Shown: positions 1 to 10,264 of the stretch, piece after piece
How positions within the stretch are numbered: position 1 is the stretch's first letter
Layout: each line of letters opens with the position of its first letter
From: Littorina saxatilis
Lineage: Eukaryota; Mollusca; Gastropoda; Littorinimorpha; Littorinidae
DNA: 64,000 bases
Reading direction: 5' to 3'
Assembly: GCF_037325665.1 (NCBI RefSeq)
Contig: NC_090260.1
Location: 54,734,628 to 54,798,627, forward strand
The notes under the pieces: generated by a model
The model's database searches: none
What the model saw: only the letters and a program-made list of their open reading frames with translations
Told to the model about the DNA's origin: nothing
Made by a program: the position numbers and the translations under genes

Positions 1-236
1 GCTATTGCCGCGGCCCGTTGTTGCCGCGGCCCGTTATTGCCGCAACCCGCTATTGCCGCAACCCGCTAGAGGGATAGAGAATCTATAATGCCATTGGCAT
101 TATTGCTTGCTACATATGAACAGCAGGTGCTGTACTGGCCGGTTACAACTCGCTATTGCCGCGGCCCGTTGTTGCCGCGGCCCGTTATTACCGCAACCCG
201 CTATTGCCGTAACCCGCTATTGCCGCGGAACTTTCC
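1..236. repeat. GC-rich minisatellite, ~15-bp unit, in two blocks
   Basis: Two blocks (about 1-70 and 151-230) are built from units of the form GCTATTGCCGCGGCCCG and its variants with AA in place of GG. They are separated by about 80 bases of unrelated sequence that contains the small palindrome AATGCCATTGGCATT. The array runs off the left edge, so its full length is unknown. No coding potential is seen. Confidence 0.8.
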
Positions 237-549
237 CGCAATAAAGATTCCCTGATTCCGTGTTTTTTTTTTCAAATTTTCAAAATATAAGAATGTGCTT
301 TCATCGAGTGAATGTATGAAGCTGAGATAAAGTCATAATGCTGTATCTGCTCCACATACCATCCAACCAACCACACATCTATCTCAACCTTACAATGTCT
401 GACCATTCAACCAGTGTCAGATGAAATTATTATATTCGTGACAATTTTATTGCAACAAAGAAATGTGTGTCGTGACCACATTTGTGTCTCATCTCTTTTC
501 TCTCTCACACCACAAGCAGCAGCAATACACCGCATAACGACACGTGCAC
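237..549. other. Unassigned sequence
   Basis: AT-rich sequence without a recognisable gene or repeat. It lies immediately 3' of the transposase remnant that reads leftward from 1367 and may contain that element's 3' end, but no terminal inverted repeat was found. Confidence 0.4.
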
Positions 550-1367
550 TCACTTACACACAGGCTTTTGTAGATTGCACAAGGCAGCAGCAATCCTCAC
601 AGACAGGGTCATAACTGGGTTCAGTTCAGATGGAGTCGTTTCCGAGAGTAATCTAAACTCTTTCAGCCGACCTATGGCCCTCTCCACATGAATTCTCACT
701 GCGGCTATTCTTCTAGTCTTAATTATTGCAGCATATGACATGTGTTTACCAAGAGCAAATGGCGGAATGTTAAGTGTAGCCTTGTGCAGTATAACCAAAT
801 CACGAATCAAAAAACCTCTGTCGGCCATGACATCATCACCTTTCTGCAACTGTTCTAAAAATCCTGACACTTCCACCATTTTCCTATCAGAAATGGATCC
901 AGTCCACAAATCAGATACAAAGCTGAAAGTACCCTGTGGAGTAATTCCAACCAGACATTTGGCTGTATTTCTGTGTTTATAAGATGAGAAAGTCTTTCGC
1001 TGTGCTGATGGTAGGGAAGGTCTCTGAATGGTGAACTCCGTACAATCTATTATGACTCTTGTCTTCGGAAAAAAAAACGGAACGCTTTTGGAAGTCTTGC
1101 TTGAATTTGTTGGCTCGTGGGCCATGTGACTATGAAAAACAACTCCCTGCCTAAAAGATTAATCCAGGTTGTAACAGTCCTGCTGTTTGTGCTTCCACTT
1201 ACAACCATCAGGTCAGCCAGCAGTTCTACCTCCATCGCACGCCACAGACGAAGTAGAGTAATAAGCAGTTCATCTTTCAGGTCAAGAAGTCTTCTCCTCC
1301 TGCTGTGGTCTCGCTTAGGTACTACCTGTGAGTGTGACATACAGAAATGTACACTGCTTATAATCAA
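550..1367 (-). pseudogene. DDE_4-type DNA transposase remnant (Harbinger/ISL2EU-like)
   Basis: Two overlapping minus-strand frames together resemble one transposase. The upstream frame (about 1367-1050) carries a helix-turn-helix of the HTH_Tnp_4 kind, with KDELLITLLRLWRAM followed by TWINLLGREL and WPTSQQIQARLPKAF. The downstream frame (1125-550) carries a DDE_Tnp_4 catalytic domain. First D is in VIIDCTEF, second D in DDVMADRGF, and the E in RIHVERAIGRLKEF, so all three acidic residues are present. The switch of frame falls at a run of T/A bases near 1065-1074, which suggests a one-base slip in a homopolymer. Upstream and terminal parts were not found, so it is probably an inactive fragment. 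The family assignment is from motifs only. Confidence 0.75.
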
Positions 1368-1612
1368 TATAACATTTGATTAAAAAAAAAAACGGCCTGC
1401 CACAACCATGGTGTAAATCGGTGTGCTTTGTTTGCTGGTCCGAAACAGCCATTTTTGAGCAGTTCGGGCCTACACGGAATTATAGTGTACTTATTGGTCA
1501 ATTGACCCCACCCCTCACCCCCCCAAAAAAAAAGAAAAAAAAAGAAAAAAAGCCTAGATTGATTCACTTACAAAGCAACCATCCCTTGTAATGGATGGCA
1601 AGGTCTTTGTGC

Positions 1613-1779
1613 TTTATTTATATTTTAGATGTACATTTATTATATACTTCTAGGTCCTCTAGATTTGATAAACCAAATTACCCCATCGCTGCCAGTCTCT
1701 TCTCCTCTCCAGTATGTCATTCTTTCTGCTTTCTTGCGGACATAGTTGAAGATGAGAGAAAAGCCAGCCAGTGAGACAC
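1613..1779 (-). CDS. Terminal exon of an unknown small membrane protein gene
   Basis: Reading leftward, a 3' splice site (ACTTGCAG just right of 1779) opens a frame that continues exactly in phase from the exon at 1980-2107. It encodes VSLAGFSLIFNYVRKKAERM, a short hydrophobic stretch followed by a basic, charged tail (TYWRGEE), and ends at a TAA at 1640-1642. AATAAA signals lie at 1636-1641 and 1613-1618, so this is probably the last exon plus the start of the 3' UTR. One transmembrane helix followed by a basic segment suggests a small inner-membrane or organellar protein, but no family was recognised. The DDE_4 transposase remnant lies directly downstream. Confidence 0.55.
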
Positions 1780-1979
1780 CTGCAAGTATTCAAAACACAA
1801 ATGTTGGGAACATAATAGTAGGCATGTGCAATACATAATTATGTAATCCCAAAGGTAAACAAATATACTGTTTCGGTTTCCAGACCTGCCCTAAATGTTA
1901 CATCTTATCTTGGCCCTACAATTTATGTATAATGTGATGAAGCAAGATGAGTGTAATATGCTGTAAATTATAGTCCTAC

Positions 1980-2107
1980 CTGTGTAAAATATGCAGCTTT
2001 CATTGTCTTTAAAAACTGCTGCCCTGAAAAGTCCCCTTCTCAGTCCTGGAAACTTTGACTCAAGTCCTTGTCGGACAGTTCGTTGAAAGCCACTCAAGAC
2101 TGAAGAC
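1980..2107 (-). CDS. Penultimate exon of the same unknown membrane protein gene
   Basis: The exon lies between a good acceptor (TTCTATCAG, right of 2107) and a strong donor (ACACAG|GTAGGA at 1980/1979). It reads SVLSGFQRTVRQGLESKFPG followed by LRRGLFRAAVFKDNESCIFYTG, with no stops, and joins the next exon in phase (split Gly codon). It is basic and lacks a start codon, so at least one more exon lies to the right. The upstream intron begins only about 45 bases from copy A of the ~850-bp repeat, which itself holds a 4-kb LINE. The upstream exon must therefore be beyond 7 kb if the gene is intact. Confidence 0.55.
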
Positions 2108-2797
2108 CTGATAGAAGACCAAAAACCAAAAATTAAAGGAAACGCAGGTAAAACAAGTCGCGTAAGGCGAAAATACAACATTTAGTCAAGTAGCTGTCGA
2201 ACTCACAGAATGAAACTGAACGCAATGCAATTTTTCAGCAGGACCGTATACTCGTAGCATCGTCAGTCCACCGCTCATGCTCATGGCAAAGGCAGTGAAA
2301 TTGACAAGAAGAGCGGTTTAGTAGTTGCGCTGAGAAGGATAGCACGCTTTTTTGTACCTCTCTTCGTTTTAACTTTCTGAGCGTGTTTTTAATCCAAACA
2401 TATCATATCTATATGTTTTTGGAATCAGGAACCGACAAGGAATAAGATGAAAGTGTTTTTAAATTGATTTCGAAAATTTAATTTTGATAATAATTTTTAT
2501 ATTTTTAATTTTCAGAGCTTGTTTTTAATCCAAATATAACATATTTATATGTTTTTGGAATCAGAAAATGATGGAGAATAAGATAAACGTAAATTTGGAT
2601 CGTTTTATAAAAAATTGTTGTTTTTTTTACAATTTTCAGATTTTTAATGACCAAAGTCATTAATTAATGTTTACGCCACCACGCTGAAATGCAATACCGA
2701 AGTACTTCCGGCGTCAACTCGCCTGGCTGGCTGAGCGACGAACGGGAAATGTTTTTGTCTTGTTTACCCTGTTCCTGCGAGTGAACGTGTTTGATAC

Positions 2798-5700
2798 TTG
2801 TTTGATGACTTCATTATGGACTGGACCTACCTTCTATCGATTCTTCATGCTCCGATGCACGTCAGGTTGGCGATATTCTTCTTTTTCATTTGGATTCGCC
2901 CGCAAATTCTGAACGTTCACTGCCCGCCACTAACTCTCCCGCCCGCTTCAGTTACCTGTCCCCCGCAGGCTGTACCAGCGATAGCTGTCACGGGCGGTGT
3001 ACGCGACTGCACGACGCAAGGTGTGCAGCACAGCGAGTGCCAACACGGCTTGCACGGCTCGCTCTTCAGTCACTCCACCGCTCAACACAGCACAAGAAAA
3101 CAAAGGTACACACGGGGCCAACTGTTGTGTAGAACATGCATTCAACCATCGCTGCTTTCCTCCGATGTCAAATCGCGCTTGAGGGAACTCTGCATTGGGT
3201 TTCATCTCCCTCGGAAACACACCCATCGAGGTGGAAAGAGGAAACAGAGAAAAATACAGGTTATCACGTCCACTCCAGGAAACACTTGTACATCGCGTGA
3301 AACCGATCGTCGCGACCAAGCTGCTGTCCATCAGCGATCTTCTGCCAACCATCGGATTGAGACGCTCAACAGTACAAGTCATGTCTCTCCACAACCGCCA
3401 CACACGCCCGATACCACAACCCCACCGCCACTACGGCAGATCGGATGTAACATGACCAACCTCATCCCCATCCCCATCCAAAACATCGACACCCTGCCCA
3501 ACCAGCTGTGCGTTGCTCTTTTCAATGCCCGGTCAGTTGGACCAGCAAAGAAACGCACAGAAATCACGAACTTCATCCGTGACAACGACGTGGACGTCTT
3601 GCTGCTGACGGAGACCTGGCTGAAGGAGGCAGGCGACGAGGCGAAGGCCGCTGACCTGACACCACCCGGCTACAAGCTAGTCTCCGTCCCACGCAACCAC
3701 CCTACCATCAAGCGCGGCGGCGGCCTCGCCTTCATCATCAAGAACTCCCTTGCTGACCACTGCTCCACCACAGTCAACTTCCTGTTCCCTCATCTGTCTT
3801 TCGAATTAGCTGAAATGACTCTGATTGTTAACAACCAACGAATCACATTTTTCCTGTTGTATCGGCCCCCTCCCAACAAAAAGAACAAACTCTCGGATTC
3901 CTTGTTCTTTGCTGAACTTCCTGCCTTTCTGGAACATTGTGCTGATGTCAATTGTTTTCTTCTGACCGGTGATTTTAACATTCATTATGAAGATGCAAGT
4001 GACACTCTAACCCAACAACTCTGTGATCTAGCTTCCATGTTTAGTCTTGTTCAGACTGTCGATTTCCCGACACACAACTCTGGTCATACTATTGATTTGA
4101 TATTTCATATGGTTTCTGATAACCTTGTTCATTCGACTCATGCTTGTAATGATCTGAAGTCCGACCACACGTCTATTCTGTGCCACCTAGCGGCCAAGAA
4201 GCCACCTACAATGGTAAAAATAGAATCAATGCGATCTATTAACAGTATCAATATGAACGAGTTCGCTGTTGATGGTGCCGATGGTTTGACCCCCACTATG
4301 TCACTTCCGAACCTGAATCAACATCTTGGTAAGGTTCTGGACAAACATGCCCCTGTGCGTCAGCGTGAGGTGCGCCAGCGTAAGCCTACGCCGTGGTACA
4401 GCTCGGTCGCTGATCAGCTCAAGGAGCTGAAGAGTGAGCGTCGAAGGGCAGAACGTCGCTGGCGCTCCTCACCACTGACAATCAACCTGCAGATGTATGA
4501 TGCCGTGAAACAGAAGGTCACCGACCTTGTGCATAATGCTAAAACGTCATTTTATTCTGCTATGGTTTCTTCCAGTGCCACATGCAAACAGCTCTTCAAC
4601 AATATGACCACACTGTTAGGCACGCGTAAAAAAGCCTCCTTGCCTACCGTCTTTGACGTTCAACAACTTCCGGCCCTTTTCAGTGACTACTTCAAGAACA
4701 AAATCCTTTCGATACTTGACAGCTTTTCGCATGTTGCAAACACACAAAGCGCATTTCCTACCGATCCGTTTCAAGGCACTCCCTTTTTAGCTTTCACCAC
4801 TGTGTCTGAAGACGATGTCAAGAAGTTAATTCTAAAAACCGCCCCCAAGACGTGCGAACTTGACCCGATTCCAACCAAACTACTTATTCAAAACATCGAC
4901 ATCCTCCTCCCTACCATCACTAACATAGTGAACGAATCACTCTCTTCTGGCGTTGTCCCCACGGAATTCAAAACCGCTTTAGTAAAGCCACTGCTGAAGA
5001 AAGCTTCTCTCAATTCCAACGAGTTGAAAAACTATAGACCTGTCTCAAACCTTCCTTTTCTATCGAAAATTCTAGAAAAACTTGTTCTCCGACAGCTTGC
5101 CTCACATCTCTCATCCCACAACCTTCTTAGTGCCCACCAGTCAGCCTATCGACCACGGCACAGCACGGAAACGGCTCTTCTTCGTATTTTGAATGACCTT
5201 CTGACCGCTCTAGACCAGGACAAAACATCCGTCCTCTTGCTTTTAGATCTGTCTGCGGCTTTTGATACGATAGACCATGACATTCTCTTTTATCGTCTAG
5301 AGCACTACTTTGGCATTAGCGAGATGGCTCTCTCTTGGATTCAAAATTATCTCTCAGACAGGAAACAGTTTGTTCTGATCGATGGCCAACAATCTGCTGA
5401 AACCTCTCTTGTGTTTGGTGTTCCTCAAGGTTCTGTGTTAGGCCCGGTGCTGTTCATTATGTACACAACACCGCTGACAACTCTCATAGAGAATCATTGT
5501 GTGCTACACGAAATCTTCGCAGATGATACGCAGATCAATCATTCCGCATCACATGACAAGTACCCAGATTTGGTTCTGTCGCTACAGGAGTGTGTGAGAG
5601 ATGTCGGGGCATGGATGGAAGAGAACAAACTCAAACTAAATGACGACAAAACTGAAGCCATGCGTTTTTCATACTCCACCCCTACCCATGCTAAGTGTAT

Positions 5701-6400
5701 TTCAGAACTCCCACAGGCCATCTCTTTGAACAATATTGACATCAAGTTCTCGGATACATCCCGTGATCTCGGAGTCTTTTTTGACAAAGATCTTAGCATG
5801 AAACAGCATGTAGTCCAAACATGTAAAGCAGCGCGAATGGAGATCCGGCGTATAGGTTCCATTCGACAGTACCTTACCGAAGACGCAACCAAAAGACTAG
5901 TCTGTTCCGGCATACTCTCTAGATTAGACTACTGTAATTCACTGCTCGCTGAATGTCCCAAATCTGTCACCAAGCCCCTGCAACTAGTCCAGAACGCTGC
6001 CGCTAGACTCGTGTTTCGAACACCTATGAAACAAAGCGTCACGCCTCTACTCAAACAGCTACATTGGCTTCCAGTGGAACAAAGAATTAAATACAAGATC
6101 TGCTGCATATTCTATCAAATTGCCGCGGGCACGGCTCCACAGTACCTGTCCGATCTCGTGCAGAAAAACAATCCTGAAAGGGTTGTCCGTTCTGCCTCCC
6201 AAAATAAATTTGTCAAAGCTCCTAAGTATCAGAGGGACGATCATGGTGGCCGCTGTCTTTCAGTCGCAGCTGATCATATCTGGAACAAACTCCCTTTGTC
6301 TCTACGTCTCAGTCCATCTCTGCCTTCTTTCAAAGCAAATCTCAAGACTCACCTCTTCAGAGAAGCATTCTATGATGATGTAGTTGTCGCGACCCTGTGA
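2798..6400 (+). CDS. L2-type LINE polyprotein: endonuclease and reverse transcriptase
   Basis: One frame of 1200 residues, starting at the first in-frame ATG after the leader. Residues 1 to about 230 are Pro/Thr/His-rich with no recognised domain and may include poorly conserved leader-encoded sequence. An apurinic-like endonuclease spans about 234-470: LCVALFNARSVG opens it, with TETWL, LTGDFNIHYED and the SDHTSI motif. A reverse transcriptase spans about 640-920: NYRPVSNLPFLSKILE, LLLDLSAAFDTIDHD, GVPQGSVLGP and the catalytic FADDTQI. The C-terminal part has the typical AARLVF...LHWLPV segment. The product would nick target DNA and prime reverse transcription of its own RNA there. No separate ORF1 was found, which is common in L2 elements. 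Confidence 0.85.
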   Translation: MFDDFIMDWTYLLSILHAPMHVRLAIFFFFIWIRPQILNVHCPPLTLPPASVTCPPQAVPAIAVTGGVRDCTTQGVQHSECQHGLHGSLFSHSTAQHSTRKQRYTRGQLLCRTCIQPSLLSSDVKSRLRELCIGFHLPRKHTHRGGKRKQRKIQVITSTPGNTCTSRETDRRDQAAVHQRSSANHRIETLNSTSHVSPQPPHTPDTTTPPPLRQIGCNMTNLIPIPIQNIDTLPNQLCVALFNARSVGPAKKRTEITNFIRDNDVDVLLLTETWLKEAGDEAKAADLTPPGYKLVSVPRNHPTIKRGGGLAFIIKNSLADHCSTTVNFLFPHLSFELAEMTLIVNNQRITFFLLYRPPPNKKNKLSDSLFFAELPAFLEHCADVNCFLLTGDFNIHYEDASDTLTQQLCDLASMFSLVQTVDFPTHNSGHTIDLIFHMVSDNLVHSTHACNDLKSDHTSILCHLAAKKPPTMVKIESMRSINSINMNEFAVDGADGLTPTMSLPNLNQHLGKVLDKHAPVRQREVRQRKPTPWYSSVADQLKELKSERRRAERRWRSSPLTINLQMYDAVKQKVTDLVHNAKTSFYSAMVSSSATCKQLFNNMTTLLGTRKKASLPTVFDVQQLPALFSDYFKNKILSILDSFSHVANTQSAFPTDPFQGTPFLAFTTVSEDDVKKLILKTAPKTCELDPIPTKLLIQNIDILLPTITNIVNESLSSGVVPTEFKTALVKPLLKKASLNSNELKNYRPVSNLPFLSKILEKLVLRQLASHLSSHNLLSAHQSAYRPRHSTETALLRILNDLLTALDQDKTSVLLLLDLSAAFDTIDHDILFYRLEHYFGISEMALSWIQNYLSDRKQFVLIDGQQSAETSLVFGVPQGSVLGPVLFIMYTTPLTTLIENHCVLHEIFADDTQINHSASHDKYPDLVLSLQECVRDVGAWMEENKLKLNDDKTEAMRFSYSTPTHAKCISELPQAISLNNIDIKFSDTSRDLGVFFDKDLSMKQHVVQTCKAARMEIRRIGSIRQYLTEDATKRLVCSGILSRLDYCNSLLAECPKSVTKPLQLVQNAAARLVFRTPMKQSVTPLLKQLHWLPVEQRIKYKICCIFYQIAAGTAPQYLSDLVQKNNPERVVRSASQNKFVKAPKYQRDDHGGRCLSVAADHIWNKLPLSLRLSPSLPSFKANLKTHLFREAFYDDVVVATL

Positions 6401-6424
6401 ATGTGCACTTTCGGATGAACAATG

Positions 6425-6430
<6 letters not shown>

Positions 6431-6507
<77 letters not shown>

Positions 6508-6531
6508 CATGTGTGGGTGTGTGTGTGTGTG
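6431..6531. repeat. (GT)n microsatellite in the LINE 3' UTR
   Basis: About 74 bases of uninterrupted GT followed by a short interrupted GT stretch, between the LINE stop codon and its L2-type 3' end. Confidence 0.95.
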
Positions 6532-7091
6532 CATCATAATTGTTATGTATACTGAGAGTTCGTTCCTGTAAGAGCCTCTGGATTTTTGTAACATTTATGT
6601 TTTATTTTTGGTTTTTGTTGTAAAGTGTTTATGATTGTGTTCTATTCCGTCAATGGCGTCATTCTGGTAATGATGTTGTTATTGCTTTTGTAAAGCGCTT
6701 TGTGTGTTCGAAAGCGCTATAGAAATCACCATTATTATTATTATTTAAGTCCGGGCTTCGTCGAAGATTACTTGACCAAAATTTCAACCAATTTGGTTAA
6801 AAAATGAGAGCGTGACAGTGCCGCCTCAACTTTCACGAAAAGCCGAATATGATGTCATCAAAGACATTTATCAAAAAAATTAAAAAAACTTTCGTGGATA
6901 TCATACCCAGGAACTCTCATGTCAAATTTTATAAAGATCGGTCCAGTAGTTTAGTCCGAATCGCCCTACACACACACACACACACTCACACACACACACA
7001 CACGCACAGACAGACAGACACACATACACCACACCCTCGTCTCGATTACCCCCTCAACGTTAAAACATTTAGTCAAAACTTGACTAAATGT

Positions 7092-7574
7092 AAAAACCAC
7101 ACAAACAATAACCGTTAAGTGCATGTGTACTAAAGTACCGTCTATGCATACACACTTACAAATGGGCTGCTAGATCATAATTTACAACTTCTGTAGATAT
7201 ATTAATAGCATTTTTTTTTAAATGGAATATTATTTAGAAAAGCAAAACAAAATCGTGTAGGCCTTCTTGTAAAAGCAACGAAGCTAGCTTGATTGTTTTT
7301 TCATCTTGCTATCCAATCCATGAAAGTGAAATACCAAGGTCCTGGTGGGACAGTACTGTGAGTACAGAGGGAAGGACACAGTAGGCCAAACATAATAATA
7401 GGTATGTTTACGGTGACATTGGCAACACAAAATAGGGTAGGTAGGTCAGCTTTTTTTCTTCTTTTTGGCTCACGTGAGAGTAGCCTATGCGATCGTAACT
7501 TTGTCTGTCTGTGCGTGCGTGCGTATGTGCGTGCGTGCGTGTGTATGTCTGTGGTAGAAACTCTAACATTTGAA
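7092..7574. other. Unassigned sequence
   Basis: No gene or known repeat recognised. A degenerate GTGCGTGC-type microsatellite lies at about 7505-7545. Confidence 0.4.
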
Positions 7575-7627
7575 GACGTCACATTACATTGACGTCACAT
7601 TATGACGTAAGAGGGTTAGACGTCACG
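7575..7627. promoter_or_regulatory. Cluster of four CRE-like TGACGT motifs
   Basis: GACGTCAC at 7575, TTGACGTCAC at 7589, ATGACGTAAG at 7602 and AGACGTCACG at 7618 lie within about 53 bases. This is the core bound by CREB/ATF bZIP factors. No start codon or TATA box is obvious beside it, so a promoter or enhancer role is inferred only. Confidence 0.35.
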
Positions 7628-7769
7628 CGAAGGAAGTACTGAAAGTCTCGGTCATTATTATTTTGAGCGGGCCGAGACTAGTTGGCAGTCGTGTCCCTGT
7701 AAGTAGGCTACATGCAGACAGACAGATCTAGATCTAGTGTCTCGCTTTCTTGCACAGTTTCACCTATGC

Positions 7770-7776
<7 letters not shown>

Positions 7777-7823
<47 letters not shown>

Positions 7824-7832
7824 TGTGTGTGC

Positions 7833-7909
<77 letters not shown>
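7777..7909. repeat. (GT)n microsatellite
   Basis: About 130 bases of GT with one short interruption near 7822-7837. Apparent open frames across it on both strands are artefacts of the dinucleotide. Confidence 0.95.
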
Positions 7910-7910
<1 letters not shown>

Positions 7911-8223
7911 CGGAGTGATTGAGTTTGTGTTACTGTTTGTCGATTTCTTACGTGAGCCTTGATGGCTTCGCCTCTTGTTCATCTATTTTTCAGCTTTGTA
8001 AAGAAACGGAAGTTAAACACGTGTGACGACCCTTTACTCCTTGCTTTGAGCTTACTTTGCTTCTGTCGTCTGCTGTTTGAGCACAAACAGCTCTATTTGG
8101 TTGCGAATTTTTGGCTTTTTATTTTTTTTTTCAGACCATCTCAAAAAAAGTTTAGGGTCGGGCCGAAAAATTAGGGTAGGTCGGGATACTGTAAACATAC
8201 CTTTTTTTGATTTGTTGCCTTAC

Positions 8224-8635
8224 CTTTTAGATCAGTCTGAACTCCTTGTGATTTTAATGTCAATTTATTCAGTTCTGGTTCCTTTGCCAAAGCCTGCTTC
8301 AAAAACGTTGGTGTAGTGGGTGTCTTCCTCAAATATTCAGGGAAAGGTATTTTCTTAGCCGGTGTGTAGCTGGATGCATTCTGTGCCGGTGTGCAGCTGG
8401 ATGGAGTCTGTGCCGGTGTGTAGCTGGATGGAGTCTGTACCGGTGTGCAGCTGGATAGAGTCTGTGCCGGTGTGCAGCTGGATGGATGTGCCGGTATGCA
8501 GCTGGATGCATTCTGTGCCGGTGTGTAGCTGGATGGAGTCTGTGCCGGTGTGTAGCTGGATGGAGTCTGTGCCGGTGTGCAGCTGGATGCCGTTTGTGCA
8601 GGGTCTTCCACCAAATTTGTCTGTGTGCTGATGTT
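8224..8635 (-). CDS. Host exon with a nine-residue tandem repeat
   Basis: Reading leftward, the acceptor ACTGTCTGTAG opens an uninterrupted frame beginning NISTQTNLVEDPAQ. It continues through about nine copies of a nine-residue unit of the form TPSSYTPAQ, and ends KKIPFPEYLRKTPTTPTF...GVQTDLK at the strong donor CTAAAAG|GTAAGG (8224/8223). Exon ends are phase 0 and phase 1. The DNA repeat unit is 27 bp and one unit is shorter by a multiple of three, so the frame is kept. The low-complexity Ser/Thr/Pro/Gln repeat suggests a disordered or secreted region; no family is recognised. An internal exon of a minus-strand gene is the best reading, since no start or stop belongs to it. Confidence 0.5.
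8362..8595. repeat. 27-bp coding minisatellite
   Basis: About nine units of CCGGTGTGCAGCTGGATGGA plus seven further bases, varying by single substitutions, within the exon at 8224-8635. Confidence 0.9.
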
Positions 8636-9911
8636 CTACAGACAGTAAAACATCAACAATGACTACAGTGGAGTCCACTGGACAAGAGTTCTGATAACAC
8701 AACATTCTGATTAAAGGGCCACATTGGGCAATTGTTTGGGGGTAAAAAGTCTTTAGAAGATGATATAAACATAAAGAATAGCTATAAATGAACACATTAA
8801 AGAACACATACCCCGCTTCGCTGTCGCGCGGACTGTTTACACGTTTGGAATTTGTTCAAGAACAAATTTGCATGTGAGGCCCAAGCTAGGGGCTTTCGCT
8901 TCTCCAAGTCATAAAAGGCCTCGTTTCCAAGAATTGCCTACTTTCTGTTTTGAAACCAAACCAAAACACAGACCGTCGGCACCCAGTTTTTTTGTGTGTG
9001 TGTTTTAGGCATCAGGGCAAGTTTTCTTGTGCGTAATTCTTCATAATCTTATTCCTTTGAGCTTTTCCCTGGTTAGATCTTGGGTTTGTTTATTTAGGAC
9101 ATGTGTGAGAATCATCGATGCCCAACGTGGCTCTTTAACACAACGTTATGTTTTGGTCCCGCCTATGTTTTTCATTCAACATTTTATTTGGTTACCACAA
9201 ACAACTGTTTAAGACAAGCAAAAAATCATGGTCCCTTTGATGTTGTTTTATCAGAGTTCCACTGTAGTTGCAACCTGCTTATGTTTTATTGCTGGTAAAA
9301 AAAAAATTAACAAGTCGCGTGGTTAATTTGAGCTTGATATCTATAAGAAGGTTTAAGACATGAAGATACAATTGGTGTATAGCTAGGTTTAGACTATTAA
9401 CAGCTTGCTTTTTTATGAGACACCGTAACACACGTAACACAAAACAACAAAGCAAATTACAAATTAGTTGGATTTGGTACTTCAGTAGAAGTGTTCATAA
9501 CAGCCAAAGGAATGATGTACTGTAACATTAGTTTTCCGTTGTTGTTTTTCTTTTTATCACAGCCAGTTATCATATGTTTCGTGTGTTACATGTGACAACG
9601 TTGTCACAACTTTCAATTTGATGATGCAAATCAGACATCCAGACATTCATTTCATTCAACAAACAGGGAAACTGCATACAATGATATTATGTTTTATTAT
9701 GATCGACAATTTCCAACAAAACAAATAGTTTAAGAAAACACTGACTTCATCACTCTGGTACAGGACATTAACAAATACAGATTTCTAACAAAAACAGAAA
9801 TCACATGCTTTTATGAGTGATGTCCATTACACGTGTTTGTGTTGGTTTAACCGACCAAAGAAGTCACCAGCTTTGGAGAATGACGCATACATATATATTA
9901 ATTAATTAGTT

Positions 9912-9916
<5 letters not shown>
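8636..9916. other. Unassigned sequence
   Basis: About 1.3 kb, AT-rich on its right half. No gene, repeat copy or convincing splice pair was recognised. Confidence 0.4.
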
Positions 9917-9958
<42 letters not shown>

Positions 9959-10018
9959 CGTGTATGTATGTGTGTGTGTGTGAGTGCGTGTGTGTGGGTG
10001 TGTGTGTGTGCGTGTGTC
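9917..10018. repeat. (GT)n microsatellite, interrupted
   Basis: GT-rich tract with GC and AT interruptions towards its right end. Confidence 0.9.
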
Positions 10019-10264
10019 AGTGTTGATCCTTTCTACAGAGTCACGAATTGTCCACATCCCAATACCTCTGAGCCATACACGAGCATTGGGGTGATCCGTG
10101 CGTCAAAGTTAGAAGAACACCTTTGCCGAATGGTAGCCAATGTTGATCTATAATTTAACGATTTCTATCTTAAACGAGTTCACAATCTCAATAAAATCCC
10201 CTCCGTAAGACCACTTCTCTTTCTGTGCAATGTGCCCGCCCTTTCTAAAAAAAAACCCACACAC

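Larger units (their letters stand above)
2704..6746 (+). mobile_element. Full-length L2-type non-LTR retrotransposon
   Basis: A LINE of about 4.04 kb, bounded by the target duplication AAGT (2700-2703 and 6747-6750) inside copy A. It has a short 5' leader, one long open frame, a 3' UTR containing a (GT)n tract, and a 3' end with the L2-type stem GTAAAGCGCTTTG...AAAGCGCTATAG followed by (ATT)n. The frame is unbroken over 3.6 kb and the ends are intact, so it is a recent insertion that may still be competent. The clade call (L2/CR1 group) rests on the reverse transcriptase and 3' end and was not tested by phylogeny. Confidence 0.85.
2154..7091 (+). repeat. ~850-bp family, copy A, split by an L2-type LINE
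   Basis: The left part (2154-2703) begins CAAGTCGCGTAAGGCGAAAA and runs to GCAATACCGAAGT. The right part (6747-7091) resumes at AAGTCCGGGCTTCG and ends TTGACTAAATGT. The intact copy at 15012-15859 shows that these two pieces are contiguous without the LINE. The right part carries a (CA)n tract, as all fuller copies do. Confidence 0.9.

Noticed and set aside
1-236. CRISPR array
   Set aside because: Units are 15 bp in tandem without unique spacers, in an animal genome.
3195-3585. Secondary frames in the 5' part of the L2-type LINE as a separate ORF1
   Set aside because: They are short, overlap the main frame and lack an RNA-binding or esterase motif.
7712-7982. Open frames encoding long Cys-Val, Thr-His or Ser-Leu runs here and at other microsatellites
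   Set aside because: They are translations of dinucleotide tracts in frames lacking stops and carry no other protein-like sequence.
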